Assembly (NCBI GenBank): GCA_963682055.1
Contig: OY821741.1
Location: forward strand, 23,320,711-23,384,710
DNA from: Primula veris
Lineage: Eukaryota > Streptophyta > Magnoliopsida > Ericales > Primulaceae
Reading direction: 5' to 3'
Length of the DNA stretch: 64,000 nt
The notes beneath the pieces were generated by a model, which did no database searches, was not told where the DNA came from, and was given only the letters and a program-made list of their open reading frames with translations. The number at the start of each line of letters is the position of its first letter. The first letter of the stretch is position 1. Shown in pieces: positions 1 to 13,885 of this stretch. Made by a program: the position numbers and the translations under genes.

Positions 1-114
1 GCCATCACAGCCTAAACCCTTAATAAGACTCTGACATTGAGCAGTTGAATGAAGGAGAAAGCAACTGAGCATATTCAAGTACGATGTCGAAAATCTCATT
101 AAGTAGGATTAAAG
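1..114. repeat. Representative A monomer (114 bp)
   Basis: This is the first full A-type unit. Its diagnostic core runs from acattgagcagttgaatga through gagaaagcaactgagc to a variable block before gatgtcgaaaatctcatt. A monomers across the array fall into subtypes by that block: caagattgatg, caagatcgatg, caagctcgatg, caagcacgatg, gaagatcgatg and, as here, caagtacgatg. Subtype order is what reveals the higher-order blocks. This copy also has gaaggag where most copies have gaacgag. Confidence 0.95.
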
Positions 115-219
115 GCCATCACAGCCCAAATCCTTAATAAGATTCCTACATTGTTCAAAGGGATGAGAAATGAAGTCAGCAAGTTCAAATGCCGAAAGTC
201 TCATTAAATAAGATTAAAG
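115..219. repeat. Representative B monomer (105 bp)
   Basis: This is the first full B-type unit. It shares the monomer start with A, then has aagattcctacattg, a variable block, gggatgagaaatgaagt and gcaagttcaaatgccgaaag. The main subtype marker follows acatt: gttcaaagg, gattaaagg, gttcagagg, attcagagg or ctacagagg. Relative to A it is 9 bp shorter in the middle. The gattaaagg subtype is common in the left half, and gttcaaagg dominates the right half. Confidence 0.95.
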
Positions 220-1428
220 GCCATCACAGCCCTAACCCTTAATAAGACTCTGACATTGAGCAGTTGAATGAACGAGAAAGCAAGTGAGCATGTTCAAGAT
301 TGATGTCTAAAATCTCATTAAGTAGGATTAAAGGCCATCACAGCCCAAATACTAAATAAGATTCCTACATTGTTCAAAGGGATGAGAAATGAAGTGAGCA
401 AGTTCAAATGCCGAAAGTCTCATTAAATATGATTAAAGGCCATCACAGCCCAAACCCTTAATAAGACTCTGACATTGAGCAGTTGAATGAACGAGAAAGC
501 AACTGAGCATGTTCAAGCTCGATGTCGAAAATCTCATTAAGTAGGATTAAAGGCCATCTTAGCCCAAATCCTTAATAAGATTCCTACATTCTACAGAGGT
601 TTGAGAAATAAAGTGAGCAAGTTCAAATGCCGAAAGTCTCATTAAATACGATTAAAGGCCATCACAGCCCAAACCCTTAATAAGACTCTGACATTGAGCA
701 GTTGAATGAACGAGAAAGCAACTGAGCATGTTCAAGATCGATGTCGAAAATCTCATTAAGTAGGATTAAAGGCCATCACAGCCCAAATACTTAATAAGAT
801 TCCTACATTGTTCAAAGGGATGAGAAATGAAGTGAGCAAGTTCAAATGCCGAAAGTCTCATTAAATAGGATTAAAGGCCATCACAGCCCAAACCCTTAAT
901 AAGACTCTGACATTGAGCAGTTGAATGAACGAGAAAGCAAGTGAGCATGTTCAAGATTGATGTCGAAAATCTCATTAAGTAGGATTAAAGACCATCACAG
1001 CCCAAATATTTAATAAGATTCCTACATTGTTCAAAGGGATGAGAAATGAAGTGAGCAAGTTCAAATGCCAAAAGTCTCATTAAATAGGATTAAAGGCCAT
1101 CACAGCCCAAACCCTTAATAAGACTCTGACATTGAGCAGTTGAATGAACGAGAAAGCAACTGAGCATGTTCAAGCTCGATGTCGAAAATCTCATTAAGTA
1201 GGATTAAAGGCCATCACAGCCCAAATACTTAATAAGATTCCAACATTGATTAAAGGGATGAGAAATGAAGTGAGCAAGTTCAAATGCCGAAAGTCTCATT
1301 AAATACGATTAAAGACCATCACAGCCCAAACCCTTAATAAGACTCTGACATTGAGCAGTTGAATGAACGAGAAAGCAACTGAGCATGTTCAAGATTGATG
1401 TCGAAAATCTCATTAAGTAGGATTAAAG

Positions 1429-1485
1429 GCCATCACAGCCCAAATACTTAATAAGATTCCTACATTTCATTAAATATGATTAAAG
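1429..1485. repeat. B monomer with 48-bp internal deletion
   Basis: This B unit is 57 bp instead of 105. The sequence jumps from tacatt straight to tcattaaatatg, losing the central block. It is the only deletion of this size that I found in the array, so it is a unique positional marker. Confidence 0.9.
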
Positions 1486-2069
1486 GCCATCACAGCCCAA
1501 ACCCTTAATAAGACTCTGACATTGAGCAGTTGAATGAACGAGAAAGCAAGTGAGCATGATCAAGCTCGATGTCGAAAATCTCATTAAGTAGGATTAAAGG
1601 CCATCTTAGCCCAAGTCCTTAATAAGATTCCTACATTCTTCAGAGGGATGAGAAATGAAGTGAGCAAGTTCAAATGCCGAAAGTCTCATTAAATATGATT
1701 AAAGGCCATCACAGCCCAAACCTTTAATATGACTCTGACATTGAGCAGTTGAATGAACGAGAAAGCAACTAAGCATGTTCAAGATCGATGTCGAAAATTT
1801 CATTAAGTAGGATTAAAGGCCATCACAGCCTAAATACTTAATAAGATTCCAACATTGATTAAAGGGATGAGAAATGAAGTGAGCAAGTTCAAATGCCGAA
1901 AGTCTCATTAAATACGATTAAAGGCCATCACAGCCCAAACCCTTAATAAGACTCTGACATTGAGCAGTTGAATGAACGAGAAAGCAACTGAGCATGTTCA
2001 AGATTGATGTCGAAAATCTCATTAAGTAGGATTAAAGACCATCACAGCCCAAATACTTAATAAGATTCC

Positions 2070-5000
2070 TACATTGTTCAAAGTGATGAGAAATGAAGTG
2101 AGCAAGTTCAAATGCCAAAAGTCTCATTAAATAGGATTAAAGGCCATCACAGCCCAAACCCTTAATAAGACTCTGACATTGAGCAGTTGAATGAACGAGA
2201 AAGCAACTGAGCATGTTCAAGATTGATGTCGAAAATCTCATTAAGTAGGATTAAAGGCCATCACAGCCCAAATACTTAATAAGATTCCAACATTGATTAA
2301 AGGGATGAGAAATGAAGTGAGCAAGTTCAAATGCCGAAAGTCTCATTAAATACGATTAAAGACCATCACAGCCCAAACCCTTAATAAGACTCTGACATTG
2401 AGCAGTTGAATGAACGAGAAAGCAACTGAGCATGTTCAAGATTGATGTCGAAAATCTCATTAAGTAGGATTAAAGGCCATCACAGCCCAAATACTTAATA
2501 AGATTCCTACATTGTTCAGAGGGATGAGAAATGAAGTGAGCAAGTTCAAATGCCGAAAGTCTCATTAAATATGATTAAAGGCCATCACAGCCCAAACCCT
2601 TAATAAGACTCTGACATTGAGCAGTTGAATGAACGAGAAAGCAAGTGAGCATGATCAAGCTCGATGTCGAAAATCTCATTAAGTAGGATTAAAGGCCATC
2701 TTAGCCCAAGTCCTTAATAAGATTCCTACATTGTTCAGAGGGATGAGAAATGAAGTGAGCAAGTTCAAATGCCGAAAGTCTCATTAAATATGATTAAAGG
2801 CCATCACAGCCCAAACCTTTAATATGACTCTGACATTGAGCAGTTGAATGAACGAGAAAGCAACTAAGCATGTTCAAGATCGATGTCGAAAATTTCATTA
2901 AGTAGGATTAAAGGCCATCACAGCCTAAATACTTAATAAGATTCCAACATTGATTAAAGGGATGAGAAATGAAGTGAGCAAGTTCAAATGCCGAAAGTCT
3001 CATTAAATAGGATTAAAGGCCATCACAGCCCAAACCCTTAATAAGACTCTGACATTGAGCAGTTGAATGAACGAGAAAGCAACTGAGCATGTTCAAGATT
3101 GATGTCGAAAATCTCATTAAGTAGGATTAAAGGCCATCACAGCCCAAATACTTTATAAGATTCCTACATTGATTAAAGGAATGAGAAATGAAGTGAGCAA
3201 GTTCAAATTCCGAAAGTCTCATTAAATACGATTAAAGGCCATCACAGCCCAAACCTTTAATATGACTCTGACATTGAGCAGTTGAATGAACGAGAAAGCA
3301 ACTAAGCATGTTCAAGATCGATGTCAAAAATCTCATTAAGTAGGATTAAAGGCCATCACAGCCTAAATACTTAATAAGATTCCAACATTGATTAAAGGGA
3401 TGAGAAATGAAGTGAGTAAGTTCAAATGCCGAAAGTCTCATTAAATACGATTAAAGACCATCACAGCCCAAACCCTTAATAAGACTCTGACATTGAGCAG
3501 TTGAATGAACGAGAAAGCAACTGAGCATGTTCAAGATTGATGTCGAAAATCTCATTAAGTAGGATTAAAGGCCATCACAGCCCAAATACTTAATAAGATT
3601 CCTACATTGTTCAAAGGGATGAGAAATGAAGTGAGCAAGTTCAAATGCCGAAAGTCTCATTAAATAGGATTAAAGGCCATCACAGCCCAAACCCTTAATA
3701 AGACTCTGACATTGAGCAGTTGAATGAACGAGAAAGGAAGTGAGCATGTTCAAGATTGATGTCGAAAATCTCATTAAGTAGGATTAAAGACCATCACAGC
3801 CCAAATACTTAATAAGATTCCTACATTGTTCAAAGGGATGAGAAATGAAGTGAGCAAGTTCAAATGCCAAAAGTCTCATTAAATAGGATTAAAGGCCATC
3901 ACAGCCCAAACCCTTAATAAGACTCTGACATTGAGCAGTTGAATGAACGAGAAAGCAACTGAGCATGTTCAAGCTCGATGTCGAAAATCTCATTAAGTAG
4001 GATTAAAGGCCATCACAGCCCAAATACTTAATAAGATTCCAACATTGATTAAAGGGATGAGAAATGAAGTGAGCAAGTTCAAATGCCGAAAGTCTCATTA
4101 AATACGATTAAAGACCATCACAGCCCAAACCCTTAATAAGACTCTGACATTGAGCAGTTGAATGAACGAGAAAGCAACTGAGCATGTTCAAGATTGATGT
4201 CGAAAATTTCATTAAGTAGGATTAAAGGCCATCACAGCCCAAATACTTAATAAGATTCCTACATTGTTCAGAGGGATGAGAAATGAAGTGAGCAAGTTCA
4301 AATGCCGAAAGTCTCATTAAATATGATTAAAGGCCATCACAGCCCAAACCCTTAATAAGACTCTGACATTGAGCAGTTGAATGAACGAGAAAGCAAGTGA
4401 GCATGATCAAGCTCGATGTCGAAAATCTCATTAAGTAGGATTAAAGGCCATCTTAGCCCAAGTCCTTAATAAGATTCCTACATTGTTCAGAGGGATGAGA
4501 AATGAAGTGAGCAAGTTCAAATGCCGAAAGTCTCATTAAATATGATTAAAGGCCATCACAGCCCAAACCTTTAATATGACTCTGACATTGAGCAGTTGAA
4601 TGAACGAGAAAGCAACTAAGCATGTTCAAGATCGATGTCGAAAATTTCATTAAGTAGGATTAAAGGCCATCACAGCCTAAATACTTAATAAGATTCCAAC
4701 ATTGATTAAAGGGATGAGAAATGAAGTGAGCAAGTTCAAATGCCGAAAGTCTCATTAAATAGGATTAAAGGCCATCACAGCCCAAACCCTTAATAAGACT
4801 CTGACATTGAGCAGTTGAATGAACGAGAAAGCAACTGAGCATGTTCAAGATTGATGTCGTAAATCTCATTAAGTAGGATTAAAGGCCATCACAGCCCAAA
4901 TACTTAATAAGATTCCTACATTGTTCAAAGGGATGAGAAATGAAGTGAGCAAGTTCAAATGCCGAAAGTCTCATTAAATAGGATTAAAGGCCATCACATC

Positions 5001-7975
5001 CCAAACCCTTAATAAGACTCTGACATTGAGCAGTTGAATGAACGAGAAAGCAAGTGAGCATGTTCAAGATTGATGTCGAAAATCTCATTAAGTAGGATTA
5101 AAGGCCATCACAGCCCACATACTTAATAAGATTCCTACATTGTTCAAAGGGATGAGAAATGAAGTGAGCAAGTTCAAATGCCAAAAGTCTCATTAAATAG
5201 GATTAAAGGCCATCACAGCCTAAACCCTTAATAAGACTCTGACATTGAGCAGTTGAATGAAGGAGAAAGCAACTGAGCATATTCAAGTACGATGTCGAAA
5301 ATCTCATTAAGTAGGATTAAAGGCCATCACAGCCCAAATCCTTAATAAGATTCCTACATTGTTCAAAGGGATGAGAAATGAAGTCAGCAAGTTCAAATGC
5401 CGAAAGTCTCATTAAATAAGATTAAAGGCCATCACAGCCCTAACCCTTAATAAGACTCTGACATTGAGCAGTTGAATGAACGAGAAAGCAAGTGAGCATG
5501 TTCAAGATTGATGTCTAAAATCTCATTAAGTAGGATTAAAGGCCATCACAGCCCAAATACTAAATAAGATTCCTACATTGTTCAAAGGGATGAGAAATGA
5601 AGTGAGCAAGTTCAAATGCCGAAAGTCTCATTAAATATGATTAAAGGCCATCACAGCCCAAACCCTTAATAAGACTCTGACATTGAGCAGTTGAATGAAC
5701 GAGAAAGCAACTGAGCATGTTCAAGCTCGATGTCGAAAATCTCATTAAGTAGGATTAAAGGCCATCTTAGCCCAAATCCTTAATAAGATTCCTACATTCT
5801 ACAGAGGTTTGAGAAATAAAGTGAGCAAGTTCAAATGCCGAAAGTCTCATTAAATACGATTAAAGGCCATCACAGCCCAAACCCTTAATAAGACTCTGAC
5901 ATTGAGCAGTTGAATGAACGAGAAAGCAACTGAGCATGTTCAAGATCGATGTCGAAAATCTCATTAAGTAGGATTAAAGGCCATCACAGCCCAAATACTT
6001 AATAAGATTCCTACATTGTTCAAAGGGATGAGAAATGAAGTGAGCAAGTTCAAATGCCGAAAGTCTCATTAAATAGGATTAAAGGCCATCACAGCCCAAA
6101 CCCTTAATAAGACTCTGACATTGAGCAGTTGAATGAACGAGAAAGCAAGTGAGCATGTTCAAGATTGATGTCGAAAATCTCATTAAGTAGGATTAAAGGC
6201 CATCACAGCCCAAATACTTAATAAGATTCCTACATTATTCAGAGGGATGAGAAATAAAGTGAGCAAGTTCAAATGCCGAAAGTCTCATTAAATATGATTA
6301 AAGGCCATCACAGCCCAAACCTTTAATAAGACTCTGACATTGAGCAGTTGAATGAATGAGAAAGCTACTGAGCATGTTCAAGATCGATGTCGAAAATTTC
6401 ATTAAGTAGGATTAAAGGCCATCACAGCCTAAATACTTAATAAGATTCCAACATTGATTAAAGGGATGAGAAATGAAGTGAGCAAGTTCAAATGCCGAAA
6501 GTCTCATTAAATAGGATTAAAGGCCATCACAGCCCAAACCCTTAATAAGACTCTGACATTGAGCAGTTGAATGAACGAGAAAGCAACTGAGCATGTTCAA
6601 GATTGATGTCGAAAATCTCATTAAGTAGGATTAAAGGCCATCACAGCCCAAATACTTTATAAGATTCCTACATTGATTAAAGGAATGAGAAATGAAGTGA
6701 GCAAGTTCAAATTCCGAAAGTCTCATTAAATACGATTAAAGGCCATCACAGCCTAAACCCTTAATAAGACTGTGGCATTGAGCAGTTGAATGAACGAGAA
6801 AGCAACTGAGCATGTTCAAGATTGATGTCGAAAATCTCATTAAGTAGGATTAAAGGCCATCACAGCCCAAATACTTAATAAGATTCCAACATTGATTAAA
6901 GTGATGAGAAATGAAGTGAGCAAGTTCTAATGCCGAAAGTCTCATTAAATATGATTAAAGGCCATCACAGCCCAAACCTTTAATAAGACTCTGACATTGA
7001 GCAGTTGAATGAACGAGAAAGCAACTGAGCATGTTGAAGATCGATGTCGAAAATCTCATTAAGTAGGATTAAAGGCCATCACAGCCTAAATACTTAATAA
7101 GATTCCTACATTGATTAAAGGGATGAGAAATGAAGTGAGCAAGTTCAAATGCCGAAAGTCTCATTAAATAGGATTAAATGCCATCACAGCCCAAACCCTT
7201 AATAAGACTCTGACATTGAGCAGTTGAATGAACGAGAAAGCAACTGAGCATGTTCAAGATTGATGTCGAAAATCTCATTAAGTAGGATTAAAGGCCATCA
7301 CAGCCCAAATACTTAATAAGATTCCTACATTGTTCAAAGGGATGAGAAATGAAGTGAGCAAGTTCAAATGCCGAAAGTCTCATTAAATAGGATTAAAGGC
7401 CATCACAGCCCAAACCCTTAATAAGACTCTGACATTGAGCAGTTGAATGAACGAGAAAGCATTTGAGCATGTTCAAGATTGATGTCGAAAATCTCATTAA
7501 GTAGGATCAAAGGCCATCATAGCCCAAATACTTAATAAGATTCCTACATTGATTAAAGGGATGAGAAATGAAGTGAGCAAGTTCAAATGCCGAAAGTCTC
7601 ATTAAATAAGATTAAAGGCCATCACAGCCTATTAGACTCTGACATTGAGCAGTTGAATGAACGAGAAAGCAAGTGAGCATGTTCAAGATTGATGTCGAAA
7701 ATCTCATTAAGTAGGATTAAAGGCCATCACAGCCCAAATACTTAATAAGATTCCTACATTGTTCAAAGTGATGAGAAATGAAGTGAGCAAGTTCAAATGC
7801 CAAAAGTCTCATTAAATAGGATTAAAGGCCATCACAGCCTAAACCCTTAATAAGACTCTGACATTGAGCAGTTGAATGAAGGAGAAAGCAACTGAGCATA
7901 TTCAAGCACGATGTCGAAAATCTCATTAAGTAGGATTAAAGGCCATCACAGCCCAAATCCTTAATAAGATTCCTA
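2070..7975. repeat. 5904-bp higher-order block, copy 1
   Basis: From about 2070 the variant pattern recurs 5904 bp downstream until about 13885. For example, aaagtgatgag at 2079 matches 7983, and the unit start at 5209 matches 11113. 5904 is 27 dimers minus 9 bp, the 9 bp being the deletion in the A monomer at 7618. Block edges are accurate to a few tens of bases, because neighbouring monomers are themselves similar. Confidence 0.85.
7618..7722. repeat. A monomer with 9-bp deletion (marker variant)
   Basis: This A unit has gcctattagactctg in place of gcctaaacccttaataagac and is 105 bp long. The same variant starts at 13522, 15484, 17665, 19846, 22026, 23988 and 25512. All eight copies are in the left 26 kb, so the deletion arose once and spread by block amplification. 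Confidence 0.9.
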
Positions 7976-10900
7976 CATTGTTCAAAGTGATGAGAAATGA
8001 AGTGAGCAAGTTCAAATGCCAAAAGTCTCATTAAATAGGATTAAAGGCCATCACAGCCCAAACCCTTAATAAGACTCTGACATTGAGCAGTTGAATGAAC
8101 GAGAAAGCAACTGAGCATGTTCAAGATTGATGTCGAAAATCTCATTAAGTAGGATTAAAGGCCATCACAGCCCAAATACTTAATAAGATTCCAACATTGA
8201 TTAAAGGGATGAGAAATGAAGTGAGCAAGTTCAAATGCCGAAAGTCTCATTAAATACGATTAAAGACCATCACAGCCCAAACCCTTAATAAGACTCTGAC
8301 ATTGAGCAGTTGAATGAACGAGAAAGCAACTGAGCATGTTCAAGATTGATGTCGAAAATCTCATTAAGTAGGATTAAAGGCCATCACAGCCCAAATACTT
8401 AATAAGATTCCTACATTGTTCAGAGGGATGAGAAATGAAGTGAGCAAGTTCAAATGCCGAAAGTCTCATTAAATATGATTAAAGGCCATCACAGCCCAAA
8501 CCCTTAATAAGACTCTGACATTGAGCAGTTGAATGAACGAGAAAGCAAGTGAGCATGATCAAGCTCGATGTCGAAAATCTCATTAAGTAGGATTAAAGGC
8601 CATCTTAGCCCAAGTCCTTAATAAGATTCCTACATTGTTCAGAGGGATGAGAAATGAAGTGAGCAAGTTCAAATGCCGAAAGTCTCATTAAATATGATTA
8701 AAGGCCATCACAGCCCAAACCTTTAATATGACTCTGACATTGAGCAGTTGAATGAACGAGAAAGCAACTAAGCATGTTCAAGATCGATGTCGAAAATTTC
8801 ATTAAGTAGGATTAAAGGCCATCACAGCCTAAATACTTAATAAGATTCCAACATTGATTAAAGGGATGAGAAATGAAGTGAGCAAGTTCAAATGCCGAAA
8901 GTCTCATTAAATAGGATTAAAGGCCATCACAGCCCAAACCCTTAATAAGACTCTGACATTGAGCAGTTGAATGAACGAGAAAGCAACTGAGCATGTTCAA
9001 GATTGATGTCGAAAATCTCATTAAGTAGGATTAAAGGCCATCACAGCCCAAATACTTTATAAGATTCCTACATTGATTAAAGGAATGAGAAATGAAGTGA
9101 GCAAGTTCAAATTCCGAAAGTCTCATTAAATACGATTAAAGGCCATCACAGCCCAAACCTTTAATATGACTCTGACATTGAGCAGTTGAATGAACGAGAA
9201 AGCAACTAAGCATGTTCAAGATCGATGTCAAAAATCTCATTAAGTAGGATTAAAGGCCATCACAGCCTAAATACTTAATAAGATTCCAACATTGATTAAA
9301 GGGATGAGAAATGAAGTGAGTAAGTTCAAATGCCGAAAGTCTCATTAAATACGATTAAAGACCATCACAGCCCAAACCCTTAATAAGACTCTGACATTGA
9401 GCAGTTGAATGAACGAGAAAGCAACTGAGCATGTTCAAGATTGATGTCGAAAATCTCATTAAGTAGGATTAAAGGCCATCACAGCCCAAATACTTAATAA
9501 GATTCCTACATTGTTCAAAGGGATGAGAAATGAAGTGAGCAAGTTCAAATGCCGAAAGTCTCATTAAATAGGATTAAAGGCCATCACAGCCCAAACCCTT
9601 AATAAGACTCTGACATTGAGCAGTTGAATGAACGAGAAAGGAAGTGAGCATGTTCAAGATTGATGTCGAAAATCTCATTAAGTAGGATTAAAGACCATCA
9701 CAGCCCAAATACTTAATAAGATTCCTACATTGTTCAAAGGGATGAGAAATGAAGTGAGCAAGTTCAAATGCCAAAAGTCTCATTAAATAGGATTAAAGGC
9801 CATCACAGCCCAAACCCTTAATAAGACTCTGACATTGAGCAGTTGAATGAACGAGAAAGCAACTGAGCATGTTCAAGCTCGATGTCGAAAATCTCATTAA
9901 GTAGGATTAAAGGCCATCACAGCCCAAATACTTAATAAGATTCCAACATTGATTAAAGGGATGAGAAATGAAGTGAGCAAGTTCAAATGCCGAAAGTCTC
10001 ATTAAATACGATTAAAGACCATCACAGCCCAAACCCTTAATAAGACTCTGACATTGAGCAGTTGAATGAACGAGAAAGCAACTGAGCATGTTCAAGATTG
10101 ATGTCGAAAATTTCATTAAGTAGGATTAAAGGCCATCACAGCCCAAATACTTAATAAGATTCCTACATTGTTCAGAGGGATGAGAAATGAAGTGAGCAAG
10201 TTCAAATGCCGAAAGTCTCATTAAATATGATTAAAGGCCATCACAGCCCAAACCCTTAATAAGACTCTGACATTGAGCAGTTGAATGAACGAGAAAGCAA
10301 GTGAGCATGATCAAGCTCGATGTCGAAAATCTCATTAAGTAGGATTAAAGGCCATCTTAGCCCAAGTCCTTAATAAGATTCCTACATTGTTCAGAGGGAT
10401 GAGAAATGAAGTGAGCAAGTTCAAATGCCGAAAGTCTCATTAAATATGATTAAAGGCCATCACAGCCCAAACCTTTAATATGACTCTGACATTGAGCAGT
10501 TGAATGAACGAGAAAGCAACTAAGCATGTTCAAGATCGATGTCGAAAATTTCATTAAGTAGGATTAAAGGCCATCACAGCCTAAATACTTAATAAGATTC
10601 CAACATTGATTAAAGGGATGAGAAATGAAGTGAGCAAGTTCAAATGCCGAAAGTCTCATTAAATAGGATTAAAGGCCATCACAGCCCAAACCCTTAATAA
10701 GACTCTGACATTGAGCAGTTGAATGAACGAGAAAGCAACTGAGCATGTTCAAGATTGATGTCGTAAATCTCATTAAGTAGGATTAAAGGCCATCACAGCC
10801 CAAATACTTAATAAGATTCCTACATTGTTCAAAGGGATGAGAAATGAAGTGAGCAAGTTCAAATGCCGAAAGTCTCATTAAATAGGATTAAAGGCCATCA

Positions 10901-13885
10901 CATCCCAAACCCTTAATAAGACTCTGACATTGAGCAGTTGAATGAACGAGAAAGCAAGTGAGCATGTTCAAGATTGATGTCGAAAATCTCATTAAGTAGG
11001 ATTAAAGGCCATCACAGCCCACATACTTAATAAGATTCCTACATTGTTCAAAGGGATGAGAAATGAAGTGAGCAAGTTCAAATGCCAAAAGTCTCATTAA
11101 ATAGGATTAAAGGCCATCACAGCCTAAACCCTTAATAAGACTCTGACATTGAGCAGTTGAATGAAGGAGAAAGCAACTGAGCATATTCAAGTACGATGTC
11201 GAAAATCTCATTAAGTAGGATTAAAGGCCATCACAGCCCAAATCCTTAATAAGATTCCTACATTGTTCAAAGGGATGAGAAATGAAGTCAGCAAGTTCAA
11301 ATGCCGAAAGTCTCATTAAATAAGATTAAAGGCCATCACAGCCCTAACCCTTAATAAGACTCTGACATTGAGCAGTTGAATGAACGAGAAAGCAAGTGAG
11401 CATGTTCAAGATTGATGTCTAAAATCTCATTAAGTAGGATTAAAGGCCATCACAGCCCAAATACTAAATAAGATTCCTACATTGTTCAAAGGGATGAGAA
11501 ATGAAGTGAGCAAGTTCAAATGCCGAAAGTCTCATTAAATATGATTAAAGGCCATCACAGCCCAAACCCTTAATAAGACTCTGACATTGAGCAGTTGAAT
11601 GAACGAGAAAGCAACTGAGCATGTTCAAGCTCGATGTCGAAAATCTCATTAAGTAGGATTAAAGGCCATCTTAGCCCAAATCCTTAATAAGATTCCTACA
11701 TTCTACAGAGGTTTGAGAAATAAAGTGAGCAAGTTCAAATGCCGAAAGTCTCATTAAATACGATTAAAGGCCATCACAGCCCAAACCCTTAATAAGACTC
11801 TGACATTGAGCAGTTGAATGAACGAGAAAGCAACTGAGCATGTTCAAGATCGATGTCGAAAATCTCATTAAGTAGGATTAAAGGCCATCACAGCCCAAAT
11901 ACTTAATAAGATTCCTACATTGTTCAAAGGGATGAGAAATGAAGTGAGCAAGTTCAAATGCCGAAAGTCTCATTAAATAGGATTAAAGGCCATCACAGCC
12001 CAAACCCTTAATAAGACTCTGACATTGAGCAGTTGAATGAACGAGAAAGCAAGTGAGCATGTTCAAGATTGATGTCGAAAATCTCATTAAGTAGGATTAA
12101 AGGCCATCACAGCCCAAATACTTAATAAGATTCCTACATTATTCAGAGGGATGAGAAATAAAGTGAGCAAGTTCAAATGCCGAAAGTCTCATTAAATATG
12201 ATTAAAGGCCATCACAGCCCAAACCTTTAATAAGACTCTGACATTGAGCAGTTGAATGAATGAGAAAGCTACTGAGCATGTTCAAGATCGATGTCGAAAA
12301 TTTCATTAAGTAGGATTAAAGGCCATCACAGCCTAAATACTTAATAAGATTCCAACATTGATTAAAGGGATGAGAAATGAAGTGAGCAAGTTCAAATGCC
12401 GAAAGTCTCATTAAATAGGATTAAAGGCCATCACAGCCCAAACCCTTAATAAGACTCTGACATTGAGCAGTTGAATGAACGAGAAAGCAACTGAGCATGT
12501 TCAAGATTGATGTCGAAAATCTCATTAAGTAGGATTAAAGGCCATCACAGCCCAAATACTTTATAAGATTCCTACATTGATTAAAGGAATGAGAAATGAA
12601 GTGAGCAAGTTCAAATTCCGAAAGTCTCATTAAATACGATTAAAGGCCATCACAGCCTAAACCCTTAATAAGACTGTGGCATTGAGCAGTTGAATGAACG
12701 AGAAAGCAACTGAGCATGTTCAAGATTGATGTCGAAAATCTCATTAAGTAGGATTAAAGGCCATCACAGCCCAAATACTTAATAAGATTCCAACATTGAT
12801 TAAAGTGATGAGAAATGAAGTGAGCAAGTTCTAATGCCGAAAGTCTCATTAAATATGATTAAAGGCCATCACAGCCCAAACCTTTAATAAGACTCTGACA
12901 TTGAGCAGTTGAATGAACGAGAAAGCAACTGAGCATGTTGAAGATCGATGTCGAAAATCTCATTAAGTAGGATTAAAGGCCATCACAGCCTAAATACTTA
13001 ATAAGATTCCTACATTGATTAAAGGGATGAGAAATGAAGTGAGCAAGTTCAAATGCCGAAAGTCTCATTAAATAGGATTAAATGCCATCACAGCCCAAAC
13101 CCTTAATAAGACTCTGACATTGAGCAGTTGAATGAACGAGAAAGCAACTGAGCATGTTCAAGATTGATGTCGAAAATCTCATTAAGTAGGATTAAAGGCC
13201 ATCACAGCCCAAATACTTAATAAGATTCCTACATTGTTCAAAGGGATGAGAAATGAAGTGAGCAAGTTCAAATGCCGAAAGTCTCATTAAATAGGATTAA
13301 AGGCCATCACAGCCCAAACCCTTAATAAGACTCTGACATTGAGCAGTTGAATGAACGAGAAAGCATTTGAGCATGTTCAAGATTGATGTCGAAAATCTCA
13401 TTAAGTAGGATCAAAGGCCATCATAGCCCAAATACTTAATAAGATTCCTACATTGATTAAAGGGATGAGAAATGAAGTGAGCAAGTTCAAATGCCGAAAG
13501 TCTCATTAAATAAGATTAAAGGCCATCACAGCCTATTAGACTCTGACATTGAGCAGTTGAATGAACGAGAAAGCAAGTGAGCATGTTCAAGATTGATGTC
13601 GAAAATCTCATTAAGTAGGATTAAAGGCCATCACAGCCCAAATACTTAATAAGATTCCTACATTGTTCAAAGTGATGAGAAATGAAGTGAGCAAGTTCAA
13701 ATGCCAAAAGTCTCATTAAATAGGATTAAAGGCCATCACAGCCTAAACCCTTAATAAGACTCTGACATTGAGCAGTTGAATGAAGGAGAAAGCAACTGAG
13801 CATATTCAAGCACGATGTCGAAAATCTCATTAAGTAGGATTAAAGGCCATCACAGCCCAAATCCTTAATAAGATTCCTACATTGT
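7976..13885. repeat. 5904-bp higher-order block, copy 2
   Basis: This is the tandem partner of the preceding block. It carries the same rare variants in the same order, including gactgtggcattg, gaaagctactg, gttctaatgcc and the 9-bp deletion monomer at 13522. The match to copy 1 ends near 13889, where copy 2 keeps gggatgag while the sequence after copy 1 has gtgatgag. The high similarity implies a recent duplication. Confidence 0.85.

Larger units (their letters stand above)
1..988. repeat. ~990-bp block, copy 1 of 3 close copies
   Basis: The order of variants here (gaaggag with caagtacgatg, then gtctaaaatc, then actaaataag, then ctacagaggttt) is repeated nearly base for base at 5209-6196 and 11113-12100. 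A fourth, more diverged copy starts near 13732. The offset 1 to 5209 is 5208 bp, which is 24 dimers minus the 48-bp deletion at 1429-1485. Confidence 0.85.

Noticed and set aside
11..20. Telomere-like word cctaaaccct in some A monomers
   Set aside because: It is one isolated unit per monomer and most copies read cccaaaccct. It is not a tandem telomeric repeat.
1..219. CENP-B-box-like motif
   Set aside because: No monomer matches the spaced TTCG....A..CGGG pattern. The TTCG words present are in other contexts.
1429..1485. Short unit as a third monomer type
   Set aside because: It is a B monomer with a 48-bp internal deletion, found only once.
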